Source of the DNA: Emticicia sp965283955
Lineage (GTDB): Bacteria; Bacteroidota; Bacteroidia; Cytophagales; Spirosomataceae
Length of the DNA: 64,000 nucleotides
Direction: 5' to 3'
NCBI GenBank assembly: GCA_965283955.1
Contig: CBDIQW010000001.1
Coordinates: 1,736,001-1,800,000, forward strand
Shown: piece by piece, positions 36,508 to 44,836 of the stretch
Position numbering within the stretch: the stretch's first letter is position 1
Layout: every line of letters begins with the position of its first letter
Program-made: the position numbers and the translations under genes
The notes under the pieces: generated by a model
What the model was told of the DNA's origin: nothing
Databases searched by the model: none
Seen by the model: the letters and a program-made list of their open reading frames with translations, nothing else

Positions 36508-37482
36508 ATGCTAATCAGTCGCCCACGTAGAAACAGAAAAAGTGCCGCCATCAGAGATTTGGTACAAGAAACCACCCTTTCGGTCAATGATTTTATCTTT
36601 CCGATGTTTGTGATGGAAGGTTCGGGTATCAAAAGCGAGATAAAATCTATGCCAAACATTTATCGCTTTTCGATTGATACTTTATTGGAGGAAATCAAAG
36701 AGATTTCTGATTTGGGAATAAAATCTATCTGCCTTTTTCCGAATTATCCCGAATCAAAAAAAGATAAATACGCCACCGAAAGTCATAATTCAGAAACGCT
36801 TTATTTAAAAGCATTGAGCGAAATCAAAGACAAATTCCCACACATTGCTCTCATGACCGACGTAGCGATGGACCCATACAGCAGCGATGGGCACGATGGA
36901 TTGGTTGAGAATGGAGAAATTCTAAACGACGAAACACTCGATATTTTGGGCAAAATGGCTCTCGCACAGGCTCGTGCAGGAGCGGATATTATCGGCCCAT
37001 CGGACATGATGGATGGACGTATTGGCTACATCAGAGAAATGCTTGACGATGAAGGCTTTACGAATGTAAGCATCATGTCGTATTCGGTAAAATATGCGAG
37101 TGCATTCTACGGCTCATTCCGTGATGCACTTGATTCTGCTCCAAAATTTGGCGATAAGAAAACTTATCAGATGAATCCAGCCAATGTGCGTGAAGCTATT
37201 ATCGAAGGCCAGCTTGACGTGGCCGAAGGTGCAGATTTCTTGATGGTAAAACCTGCATTTTCGTATTTAGACGTTATCAAAACTATGGCCGATAACTTTG
37301 ATTTACCGATTGCTGCCTACAATGTTTCGGGCGAATATGCCATGATAAAAGCCGCTGCTCAAAATGGCTGGCTCGACGGCGACAAAGCTATGCTCGAAAT
37401 GCTATTAAGCATCAAACGAGCGGGAGCAAAAATCATCTTGAGCTACTTTGCGAAAGAGTTTGCTATCTTGAAAAACCACTAA
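36508..37482 (+). CDS. hemB: porphobilinogen synthase (delta-aminolevulinate dehydratase)
   Basis: The start is set at the ATG 36508 (MLISRPRRNRKSAAIRD) and not at the in-frame TTG at 36478, which falls inside a terminator-like hairpin; this gives 324 residues. It condenses two 5-aminolevulinate molecules to porphobilinogen in the haem pathway. The two Schiff-base lysines are in YSVKYASAFYG and FLMVKPAFSY. The metal-site segment is MDPYSSDGHDGLV, without the three cysteines of zinc-dependent enzymes, so this is the zinc-independent, magnesium-type form. hemE of the same pathway lies at 48073. Confidence 0.95.
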   Translation: MLISRPRRNRKSAAIRDLVQETTLSVNDFIFPMFVMEGSGIKSEIKSMPNIYRFSIDTLLEEIKEISDLGIKSICLFPNYPESKKDKYATESHNSETLYLKALSEIKDKFPHIALMTDVAMDPYSSDGHDGLVENGEILNDETLDILGKMALAQARAGADIIGPSDMMDGRIGYIREMLDDEGFTNVSIMSYSVKYASAFYGSFRDALDSAPKFGDKKTYQMNPANVREAIIEGQLDVAEGADFLMVKPAFSYLDVIKTMADNFDLPIAAYNVSGEYAMIKAAAQNGWLDGDKAMLEMLLSIKRAGAKIILSYFAKEFAILKNH

Positions 37483-37537
37483 AAATTAGCTGTTTCGACA
37501 ATATTTTGTTAAGTTTGAATATAAAATGATTTGAAAT

Positions 37538-38105
37538 ATGGTCTTATCAAACGAAATACAATCAATTCCAAAAACCTTAGCAGAATTTCTACTTTGGGAA
37601 CCCAATGATGGTTTCAACGGGGTCGCCCGAGCGATATGAGTGGAATGATGGTGAGTTAATAAAATTTGAAGGTATGAACAAAAAACAGGTTTACATATAT
37701 GATGTTTTAGCGAAGCTTTTTAGTAGAAAAGGACTATTTGAATCAGGTTCGTTAGTTGCAGAATATGATACTATGCTTTCGGGTATCCAAATGAGAAGAC
37801 CTGACATTGCCTATTTGACAAATGAACAAATTCAATTAACAAAGAAAAATCAAGATGTAATTCCCGAATTCGTCATTATAATTGTATCTGAAACTGATTT
37901 ATTTTACGAAATCGAAGATAAAATCACTGAATACTTCAAAGCAGGTGTGAAGGTTATCTGGAATATTGTACCTGAGCATAAATTGGTTTACATCTACACT
38001 TCTCGCAAAACTGTAAGAATTTGTAGTGACAACGACATTTGCACAGCCGACCCAGTTCTATCAGATTTTACGATTGCAGTAAATGATATTTTTGCTGAAC
38101 AATAA
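37538..38105 (+). pseudogene. Uma2-family (DUF820) nuclease-fold gene broken by 16-nt insertion
   Basis: The ATG at 37538 opens the usual start of this family (IPKTLAEFLLWEPNDGF), but the frame stops soon after. The main frame resumes with YEWNDGELIKFEGM and runs to 38105. Removing exactly 16 bases at 37618-37633 joins the two as DGF-K-YEWNDGE, the expected family sequence. The body has the PD-(D/E)XK-type residues seen in Uma2 proteins: Asp in RRPDIAYL and Glu in PEFVIIIVSETD, with KITEYFKAGVKVIWNI following. Uma2-like genes are numerous in Bacteroidota and cyanobacteria and are thought to spread with mobile DNA. Translation from an internal ATG (37605) would give a 166-residue protein with an altered N-terminus. 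Confidence 0.8.
37618..37633. other. 16-nt GC-rich insertion
   Basis: CGGGGTCGCCCGAGCG contains 14 G or C in a very AT-rich neighbourhood and can fold as CGGG-GTCG-CCCG. It interrupts an AAA codon (AA|A) of the Uma2 gene. No second copy is visible in the window. Confidence 0.7.
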
Positions 38106-38136
38106 ATCATCAATAAAAAAACTATTACCACTTTTA

Positions 38137-38180
38137 TTTAGCTCAAAATTTTTGGCAAAACCCGAAGATTTTGAGCTAAA
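38137..38180. terminator. 13-bp hairpin between Uma2 gene and pyrC
   Basis: Arms 38137-38149 (tttagctcaaaat) and 38168-38180 pair perfectly over an 18-nt loop and are followed by TTTTA. It probably ends the Uma2 transcript and lies 20 nt before the pyrC start. Confidence 0.6.
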
Positions 38181-38200
38181 TTTTATACCAAAACTCTTCC

Positions 38201-39544
38201 ATGTCGCAAACCATACTAATACTAAACGCCCTCGTAGTAAACGAAGGTAAAATTACGCCCGCTGATATTTTCATCAAAGATGGCTTTATTGAGCAAATCG
38301 GCAATAACCTTTCGCACCTCAAAACCAAAAAGGTAATTGATGCCACTGGCAAATACCTTTTACCAGGTGTGATAGACGACCAAGTGCATTTTCGTGAGCC
38401 TGGCCTTACGCACAAGGCAACCATTGCTACCGAAGCCCGTGCGGCCGTAGCGGGTGGAACTACAAGTTTCATGGAAATGCCAAACACAGTGCCAAATGCA
38501 CTCACGCAAGCACTTTTGGAAGATAAATACCAGATAGCGGCTCAATCATCTATAGCCAATTACTCATTTTTTATGGGAGCATCGAATGATAATTATGATG
38601 AAGCCATGAAAACTGACATCAAGAATGTTTGTGGTTTGAAAATTTTCATGGGAAGTTCAACTGGAAATATGTTGGTTGATGATAAGAGTGTTCTGACACA
38701 AATATTCTCAAATTTTCCTTCATTAATTGCTACGCACTGCGAAGATGAAGCCACTGTAAAAGCCAATTTGGCAAAATATAAAGAGCAATATGGCGAAAAC
38801 TTACCGCATGACATTCATGCGATAATCCGCAACGAAGAAGCATGTTATAAATCGTCGGCAATGGCGGTAGAATTAGCCAAAAAGCACGGTACAAGATTGC
38901 ATATTCTACATATCTCTACGGCTGATGAGATTTCTCTTTTCAGTAATGTTTTATACACGAAAGAAAAGCCTAAAAATATAACTTCTGAAGTTTGTGTGCA
39001 TCATCTTTGGTTTGATGCTGATGACTATAAAACGTTAGGAAATCAAATCAAATGTAACCCAGCCATCAAACACGGACACCGTGAAAAATTGCTTCAAGCC
39101 CTGCTCGACGACCATTTTGATGTAGTTGCAACCGACCACGCACCGCATACGTGGGAAGAAAAACAACAATCGTACTGGCAAGCCCCCGCTGGACTTCCAT
39201 TAGTGCAACATTCTCTCAATGTAATGTTGGAGTTTCATAAACAAGGAAAGATTTCGATCGAAAAGATTGCTCAGAAAATGGCTCATTCGGTAGCCGATTG
39301 TTTTGAAATCGACCGCCGTGGATACATCCGTGAAGGTTACTGGGCAGATTTAGTATTGGTTGATTTAAGCGAAAAAACACTCGTAACGAAAGATAGTCTT
39401 TATGCTAAATGTGGCTGGTCGCCATTTGAAGGAACTGAGTTTGGTTCAAAGATTACCCACACGATTGTATCTGGTAACGTAGCTTTTGCCAATGGCAAAT
39501 TTGATGAAATTAATAAAGGTCAACGATTAGCATTTAACCGATAA
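38201..39544 (+). CDS. pyrC: dihydroorotase
   Basis: It has 447 residues. It closes the dihydroorotate ring in pyrimidine synthesis. Amidohydrolase motifs in order: IDDQVHFREPG at 58-68, the carboxylated-lysine segment GLKIFMGSSTGNM, ATHCED, LHILHIST, and the catalytic Asp in VATDHAPH. The first metal His of the usual DxHxH is Gln61 here (DQVHF). I recall the same feature in other Bacteroidota dihydroorotases such as that of Porphyromonas, so it is a clade trait and not damage. A strong terminator follows. Confidence 0.93.
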   Translation: MSQTILILNALVVNEGKITPADIFIKDGFIEQIGNNLSHLKTKKVIDATGKYLLPGVIDDQVHFREPGLTHKATIATEARAAVAGGTTSFMEMPNTVPNALTQALLEDKYQIAAQSSIANYSFFMGASNDNYDEAMKTDIKNVCGLKIFMGSSTGNMLVDDKSVLTQIFSNFPSLIATHCEDEATVKANLAKYKEQYGENLPHDIHAIIRNEEACYKSSAMAVELAKKHGTRLHILHISTADEISLFSNVLYTKEKPKNITSEVCVHHLWFDADDYKTLGNQIKCNPAIKHGHREKLLQALLDDHFDVVATDHAPHTWEEKQQSYWQAPAGLPLVQHSLNVMLEFHKQGKISIEKIAQKMAHSVADCFEIDRRGYIREGYWADLVLVDLSEKTLVTKDSLYAKCGWSPFEGTEFGSKITHTIVSGNVAFANGKFDEINKGQRLAFNR

Positions 39545-39569
39545 TTCATCCTTATTTCCCACATAAAAG

Positions 39570-39608
39570 AATCCCTCTACAAAAACATTGTAGAGGGATT
39601 TTTATTTT
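39570..39608 (+). terminator. pyrC terminator
   Basis: Arms 39570-39580 (aatccctctac) and 39590-39600 pair perfectly across a 9-nt loop, followed by tttatttt. Confidence 0.85.
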
Positions 39609-39683
39609 AAATAACTCACGAAATAATTAAAATTTTAATAAAATTAGTACTATTTATTTTCGATTATTTTACTAATTTTAAGC

Positions 39684-40601
39684 ATGAACAGACGAAATTT
39701 CATCGCAACAACCCTAACTGGTACTATTTTAGCAAAAACTGATTTTCTTTTTGCCAAACCTCTTACCAGCACTTCAATCAGTGTTTTTTCAAAGACACTT
39801 CACTGGATTGAAGACTCCCAAAGTTTGGCCAATACTATTGCCGAAATAGGCTTCGATGGCATTGACTTAACAGTGCGTCCTGACGGTCACGTATCGCCCG
39901 AAAAAGTAGAAACTGATTTACCCAAATTTGTTCAAGCAGCCCAAAAAGCCAACATCAAAATTCCGATGATGACCACCAGCATTTTGCAAGCCGATGCTTT
40001 ATCGGAGCGAGTGCTAAAAACCGCCAGTGGCTTGGGCGTTGAACATTACCGCATGGGCTGGTATCACCTCGATATGCAAAAAGACATCATGCTGCAAGTT
40101 GATACTTTTAGTGGGCAAATGAAAAGTTTAGATGTTTTGAACAAGAAATTTAAAATTTCGGGCGAATACCAAAATCATGGCGGACAAAACCTTGGGGCAG
40201 CCGTTTGGGATTTATTTCCTATTTTCAAAAATATTAATTCACCACTCACAGGCTGTCAATACGATGTCAATCATGCTACTGCCGAAAGCGGGGCTAACTG
40301 GGAAACTGGTTTTAGACTTATTGCTCCGTACATCAAATCTCTGGCTATCAAAGACTTCAAATATATTTTGCAAGATGGGAAACTCAAAAAAGTTGGTTGT
40401 CCGTTGGGAGAAGGTATAGTTGATTGGAAAAAATTCTTGGCTTTGGTGAAACAATACAACATCAATGTACCGATAACGATGCATTTTGAATATGATTTAG
40501 GCGGTGCCGAAAATGGCCTAAGAACAATCAAAATGGATAAAAAAGAGATTCTTTCGGCCATGAAAAGAGATTTAGCATTGCTAAAAACATGGCTTGTATA
40601 A
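39684..40601 (+). CDS. exported sugar phosphate isomerase/epimerase-like protein
   Basis: It has 305 residues. The N-terminus MNRRNFIATTLTGTILA is a twin-arginine-type or Sec signal. The mature part is an AP-endonuclease-2/xylose-isomerase-like TIM barrel: IAEIGFDGIDLTVRPDGHV at the first strand, GEYQNHGG and CQYDVNHATAESG for the metal-ligand His, Glu and Asp, KDFKYI, and a C-terminal HFEYDLGGAENG. Members act on sugars or their derivatives; the substrate is not deducible. It opens a plus-strand set of sugar-related genes but is separated from the next gene by 281 bp containing a palindromic element, so co-transcription is uncertain. Confidence 0.8.
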   Translation: MNRRNFIATTLTGTILAKTDFLFAKPLTSTSISVFSKTLHWIEDSQSLANTIAEIGFDGIDLTVRPDGHVSPEKVETDLPKFVQAAQKANIKIPMMTTSILQADALSERVLKTASGLGVEHYRMGWYHLDMQKDIMLQVDTFSGQMKSLDVLNKKFKISGEYQNHGGQNLGAAVWDLFPIFKNINSPLTGCQYDVNHATAESGANWETGFRLIAPYIKSLAIKDFKYILQDGKLKKVGCPLGEGIVDWKKFLALVKQYNINVPITMHFEYDLGGAENGLRTIKMDKKEILSAMKRDLALLKTWLV

Positions 40602-40604
40602 AAT

Positions 40605-40772
40605 ATCCCGTAGGGATTAAATATTGGCGGCCGCCGCTGCGGTAGAAGAATCATAAGTCCCAATATACAGCATGCCGTAGGTATGCAACACCAAAGACAA
40701 GAGTTCCATACCTACGGCATGGGATTATTTACTCGAATCTATCTTTTCTACCGATATTGAATCCCGACGGGA
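40605..40772. repeat. modular palindromic element, copy 1
   Basis: Three hairpins lie in a row. Outer left ATCCC-GT-AGGGAT (40605), central catgccgtaggtatg (40671-40685) pairing with 40707-40721, and outer right ATCCCGACGGGAT (about 40760). Between them stand spacers AAATATTGG...GGTAGAA on the left and TTTCTACCGATATT on the right, which are inverted to each other. Copy 2 at 44646-44784 has the same layout with different stem sequences. The remainder of the 40602-40882 gap carries only a small hairpin at 40805. Confidence 0.8.
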
Positions 40773-40804
40773 TAGCAGCACGCATTACATGAAAAATTTG
40801 AAGA

Positions 40805-40830
40805 TATTGTCAGTGTTTCAACTGACAATA
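40805..40830. repeat. 10-bp hairpin upstream of the GH88-like gene
   Basis: Arms tattgtcagt (40805-40814) and its complement (40821-40830) pair over a gtttca loop, 53 nt before the start codon. Confidence 0.6.
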
Positions 40831-40882
40831 CAAGAATAAAATATAAAAATGAATCTGCCCTATAATACTGATTATTATTAAA

Positions 40883-42268
40883 ATGATTAAAATTGATTAC
40901 AACCTTCAACCCACCGATTTAAGCTCAAAACTAAAAAGATTTTGGGAGCTTTCTGGACAAAAAATCCAATCAATTGAGCAAAACTACGATATTTCAAAAG
41001 GTTCACCAGTTTTTACAAGAAAAGGCGAATACACTACTCGTGGTTGGACAGAATGGACACAAGGTTTTCAGTATGGCTCGGCAATTTTGCAATTCGATGC
41101 CACTGGCGAACAAAATTTTCTTGAAATTGGACGTAAAAATACGCTCAACGTAATGGCCCCGCATGTGAGCCACATTGGCGTACACGACCATGGCTTTAAT
41201 AATGTAAGCACCTACGGCAATTTGCTACGGTTAATGCGTGAAGGAAAGATAGCTTTCAATGAATGGGAAAAAAACTTCTATGAGTTGGCTCTTAAAATTT
41301 CGGGGGCAGTACAAGCAAGCCGTTGGACCTCGATAAAAAATGGTGGCTACATTCACTCATTCAATGGAGCTCATTCGCTCTTTGTCGATACCATTCGTTC
41401 GTGCCGTGCTTTGGTGGTGAGCCATCGTTTAAGCCATGTTTTTCAAGGCGAAGGTGATGTAAAAATCAATATGCTTGACCGTGCTTTGCAGCACATCAAA
41501 GCCACCGCCGATTATTCGGTTTTTTACGGCGAAGGTCGAGATTCGTATGATATTTGGGGCCGCACAGCTCACGAAAGTGTATTTAACGTAAAAGATGGTA
41601 ATTTCCGTTGTCCAAACTCACAACAAGGTTACACAGGTTTCTCAACTTGGACTCGTGGACTGGCTTGGGCGATGTGTGGTTTTCCTGAAGAATTGGAGTT
41701 TCTCGAAACCCTCGAAGATACAGAACTCGAAGCCTTTGGTGGCCGAGCAAGTATAGAAAAATATATGCTGAAAGCTGCCCAAGCAACTTGCGATTTTTAT
41801 ATTGAACACACACCCATCGACGGCATTCCTTATTGGGATACTGGAGCTCCAAACTTACATAAACTGGGCAATTATCTCAGCGAAAAAGCTAATCCTTACA
41901 ATGATTTTGAGCCTGTTGATGCTTCGGCGGCGGCTATTGGTTCGCAAGGTTTACTACGTTTAGGAAGATATTTAATGAGAAAAGGCGACACCGAAACTGG
42001 CCGAAAATACTGGCAAGCGGGACTAACAGTGCTTAATTCGCTTTTAGAAGAGCCTTATTTGAGTACAACCGAAAATCATCAAGGATTGCTTCTTCACTCT
42101 ATTTATCACCAACCAAACGGCTGGGATTATGTACCTGAAGGCAGCAAAATTGCCAATGGAGAATCAAGCATGTGGGGCGATTATCATTTCAGAGAAGTAG
42201 CTCTCTATGTACAAAAACTCATCAACCAAGAGCCTTATTATGCTTTTTATAATTGTTTAGAAAAATGA
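40883..42268 (+). CDS. GH88-like unsaturated glucuronyl hydrolase
   Basis: It has 461 residues and no signal peptide. It resembles glycoside hydrolase family 88, alpha/alpha-six-barrel enzymes that hydrate and release unsaturated uronic acids from oligosaccharides made by lyases. Matching segments are HDHGFNNVSTYG near 101-112, QGYTGFSTWTRGLAWAMCGF in the middle, PYWDTGAP, EPVDASAAAIGSQG, and near the end SSMWGDYHFREVAL, each corresponding to a conserved GH88 block. The catalytic aspartates should lie in the first and fourth blocks. Next gene downstream is an old yellow enzyme 71 bp away, with an imperfect palindrome between. Family assignment probable, exact substrate unknown. Confidence 0.75.
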   Translation: MIKIDYNLQPTDLSSKLKRFWELSGQKIQSIEQNYDISKGSPVFTRKGEYTTRGWTEWTQGFQYGSAILQFDATGEQNFLEIGRKNTLNVMAPHVSHIGVHDHGFNNVSTYGNLLRLMREGKIAFNEWEKNFYELALKISGAVQASRWTSIKNGGYIHSFNGAHSLFVDTIRSCRALVVSHRLSHVFQGEGDVKINMLDRALQHIKATADYSVFYGEGRDSYDIWGRTAHESVFNVKDGNFRCPNSQQGYTGFSTWTRGLAWAMCGFPEELEFLETLEDTELEAFGGRASIEKYMLKAAQATCDFYIEHTPIDGIPYWDTGAPNLHKLGNYLSEKANPYNDFEPVDASAAAIGSQGLLRLGRYLMRKGDTETGRKYWQAGLTVLNSLLEEPYLSTTENHQGLLLHSIYHQPNGWDYVPEGSKIANGESSMWGDYHFREVALYVQKLINQEPYYAFYNCLEK

Positions 42269-42275
42269 TATACAT

Positions 42276-42321
42276 AACTACGGAGTTACTCTGTGTCAAA
42301 ACTCAGTGTAACTCCGTGGTT
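42276..42321. repeat. imperfect inverted repeat (acggagttac class)
   Basis: aactacggagttactctgtg (42276-42295) faces tcagtgtaactccgtggtt, with a few mismatches and a short loop. It fills the gap between the GH88-like and oxidoreductase genes. Confidence 0.6.
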
Positions 42322-42339
42322 AAAAAATGTAAATAGAAA

Positions 42340-43791
42340 ATGGCAGAAAAATTTAAACCTAAATATACCAGAGTAGCTCAACTCAAAACCGCTCAAGATT
42401 TAAGAAATTATCTTTCGACAAGTAATGTAACACTTGATTTTGATGATGAATTAATCACAGGCGAGACATCGCCATTCAAAAAAAGTATTAGCTTAAAATC
42501 GGGCAAAAAAATTGGTAATGCACTATCTATTTTACCAATGGAAGGCTGGGACGGCACAGCCGATGGCCGACCAAGTGAATTTACGAAACGCCGTTGGGAA
42601 AACTTTGCCATCAGCGGAGCAAAACTCTTGTGGGGGTGTGAGGCAGTAGCTGTTACACACGAAGGGCGAGCAAATCCTCGTCAATTGGTGATGAACGAAG
42701 CTAATTTCTCGGAGTACGAAAACCTCTATAAACTTGTCATTGACAAACACACCGAAAAATTTGGCTCAGCCGATGATTTACTGGTTGGACTTCAGCTCAC
42801 TCATTCGGGGCGTTTTTGCAAACCAAACGATAATACCAAGTTTGAATCTAAGATTTTATACAATCACCCAAAACTTGATAAAAAGTTTCATCTAAGCGAA
42901 AATCATCCTTTGATGACTGATGATGAAATTGATACTTTGGTAGAAGACTTCGTAAAAGCAGCAGTTTTGGCTCAAAAAGCAGGTTTTCACTTTGTAGATA
43001 TTAAACATTGTCATGGTTATTTAGGACACGAATTTTTAAGTGCTTATGACCGTGAAGGAAAATACGGTGGAAGTTTCGAGAATCGGACTCGTTTTTTAAG
43101 AAATATTGTTGCAGGTATCAAAAAAGCTGCCCCAGGTTTAGAAATGGGAATCCGCCTAAGTGCCATTGATTTTGTGCCGTTTAAGAAAAGTGCAACGGGT
43201 GAAGGCGAACCTGATTTAGCATCCAATCAAGCTTATAAATATGCTTTCGGCTGCGATGACTCTGGAATAAACATTGATTTAGAAGAACCAAAAGCATTTT
43301 TGGAATTAGCTCAGAGTTTGGGTATTCAGTTGATTTGCGTCACGGTTTCAAGTCCGTATTACAATCCTCATGTTACTCGCCCTGCTCTCTTTCCGCCATC
43401 AGATGGCTATCAGCCACCAGAAGAGCCACTGGAGGGTGTCGCACGTATGATTGATGTGGCCGAAGGACTAAAAAAAGCATTTCCAGAAATGGTAATTGTG
43501 GGTTCGGGCTATTCTTACCTGCAAGAATGGCTACCAAATGTAGCACATAATGTGTTGCGAAATGGCAAGGCTGACTTCGTAGGTTTTGGTCGAATGGTGC
43601 TTTCGTACCCAACCATGCCCGATGATATGCTAAACGACCGCCCAACACAGCGTAAACTAATATGCCGTACATTTTCTGACTGCACAACCGCTCCACGCAA
43701 TGGCTTATATTCTGGGTGTTTTCCTCTCGACCCTGTTTATAAAAATCATCCACACGCCGAGTTACTTAAAGCTATCAAAGACGGAATATGA
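42340..43791 (+). CDS. NADH:flavin oxidoreductase, old yellow enzyme family
   Basis: It has 483 residues, longer than a minimal OYE barrel because of insertions. The FMN-binding TIM barrel shows LPMEGWDGTADGRPSEFTKR at the first strand (active sites of this family start similarly), QLTHSGRFCKP, DIKHCHGYLGHEFLSAY (the HCHGYL pair corresponds to the substrate-binding His residues), NRTRFLRNIV and FVGFGRMVLSYP for phosphate binding. It has a cysteine-rich tail (CRTFSDCTTAPRNGLYSGCFP) that may bind a metal or Fe-S cluster. It overlaps the following SDR gene by 4 nt (ATGA), so the two are translationally coupled. Confidence 0.88.
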   Translation: MAEKFKPKYTRVAQLKTAQDLRNYLSTSNVTLDFDDELITGETSPFKKSISLKSGKKIGNALSILPMEGWDGTADGRPSEFTKRRWENFAISGAKLLWGCEAVAVTHEGRANPRQLVMNEANFSEYENLYKLVIDKHTEKFGSADDLLVGLQLTHSGRFCKPNDNTKFESKILYNHPKLDKKFHLSENHPLMTDDEIDTLVEDFVKAAVLAQKAGFHFVDIKHCHGYLGHEFLSAYDREGKYGGSFENRTRFLRNIVAGIKKAAPGLEMGIRLSAIDFVPFKKSATGEGEPDLASNQAYKYAFGCDDSGINIDLEEPKAFLELAQSLGIQLICVTVSSPYYNPHVTRPALFPPSDGYQPPEEPLEGVARMIDVAEGLKKAFPEMVIVGSGYSYLQEWLPNVAHNVLRNGKADFVGFGRMVLSYPTMPDDMLNDRPTQRKLICRTFSDCTTAPRNGLYSGCFPLDPVYKNHPHAELLKAIKDGI

Positions 43792-44558
43792 AAAGAGTAG
43801 CGTTTGTAACAGGCGGAAGCCGTGGCATAGGCTTAGGAATTGCCCAACATTTAGCTCAAAATGGCTTCAATTTGGCTATTAATGGCGTACGAAGTGAGGA
43901 ATCAGTAGAAGAAGTGCTGGAGTTTTTACGGATTCTCGGAGCAGAGGTAATTTACTGTCAAGGCGATATTGCTTCAAAGGAAGCACGTACGCAAATGCTT
44001 GGCAAAATCAAAACTCATTTCGGGCGATTAGATGTTTTGGTCAATAATGCAGGCGTTGCTCCTAAAGAACGTAATGATATTTTAGCTGCCACCGAAGAAA
44101 GTTTCGATTATGTAATTTCGACTAACTTAAAAGGTACTTACTTTTTAACCCAAGCTGCCGCCAATTGGATGATTGAGCAAAAAAATAATGACTCAGACTT
44201 TACAGCATCAATCATAACTGTATCCTCTATTTCGGCCACAGTTGCATCGGTCAATCGAGGAGAATATTGCGTATCGAAAGCAGGTTTGGGCATGATGACG
44301 CAACTTTTTGCGGCAAGGCTCGGCGAGTTTAATATTCCAGTTTACGAAGTAAGGCCAGGTGTCATAAAAACCGACATGACCGAAGGCGTAACGGCCAAAT
44401 ATGATAAATTAATTGCCGAAGGCCTCACGGTTCAAAACCGTTGGGGATTTCCCGAAGATATTGGCAAAGCCGTGGCAGCCATCGCCAAAGGAGATTTCCC
44501 CTACTCCACTGGTCAAGTTTTTATGATTGATGGTGGTTTGACGATAAGTAGATTATAG
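43788..44558 (+). CDS. short-chain dehydrogenase/reductase
   Basis: It has 256 residues. A classical SDR with the NAD(P) motif TGGSRGIGLGIA, NNAGVAP, the catalytic Ser in TVSSISATVA and the Tyr-x3-Lys in EYCVSKAG, and a C-terminal TGQVFMIDGGLTISRL as in the FabG-like branch. The ATG overlaps the stop of the OYE gene, so both probably act in one pathway. The substrate may be a ketone or sugar derivative; the neighbourhood suggests uronate or sugar-acid metabolism. FabG itself is less likely because no fatty-acid genes are near. Confidence 0.9.
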   Translation: MKRVAFVTGGSRGIGLGIAQHLAQNGFNLAINGVRSEESVEEVLEFLRILGAEVIYCQGDIASKEARTQMLGKIKTHFGRLDVLVNNAGVAPKERNDILAATEESFDYVISTNLKGTYFLTQAAANWMIEQKNNDSDFTASIITVSSISATVASVNRGEYCVSKAGLGMMTQLFAARLGEFNIPVYEVRPGVIKTDMTEGVTAKYDKLIAEGLTVQNRWGFPEDIGKAVAAIAKGDFPYSTGQVFMIDGGLTISRL

Positions 44559-44645
44559 AATCTGCTTCAGTTGACATCAACCAAACCGTTATAGTTAGAA
44601 AATTGATAATCAAACATAATTCACTTTTTAGCTTATTGCATATCT

Positions 44646-44784
44646 GTCTCGTAGAGACTAAATATCGGTAGAAAATAAAGAATCAAATACAAAAGCGTGC
44701 CGTAGGTACGCAACAGTTACGTACCTACGGCACGTTAAAATTGTTTCTCTCTTTTTTCTACCAATATAAAGTGCCTAATGGCAC
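44646..44784. repeat. modular palindromic element, copy 2
   Basis: Outer left hairpin GTCTC-GTA-GAGAC (44646), spacer taaatatcggtagaaa, central hairpin cgtgccgtaggtacg (44696-44710) with 44720-44734, spacer ttttctaccaatata, outer right hairpin GTGCC-TAAT-GGCAC (44771-44784). The spacers match copy 1 at 40605-40772 closely, while the outer stems differ completely yet still pair. The rest of the 44559-44836 gap has no gene. Confidence 0.8.
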
Positions 44785-44836
44785 ATTTTGTAAAATTAAT
44801 TGCAATTATCTCAAGAATATTAGCAGCAATTACATC

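Noticed and set aside
44741..44836. N-terminal extension of the cytochrome-dehydrogenase gene
   Set aside because: These codons run through the palindromic element, and the ATG at 44837 begins a clean signal peptide.
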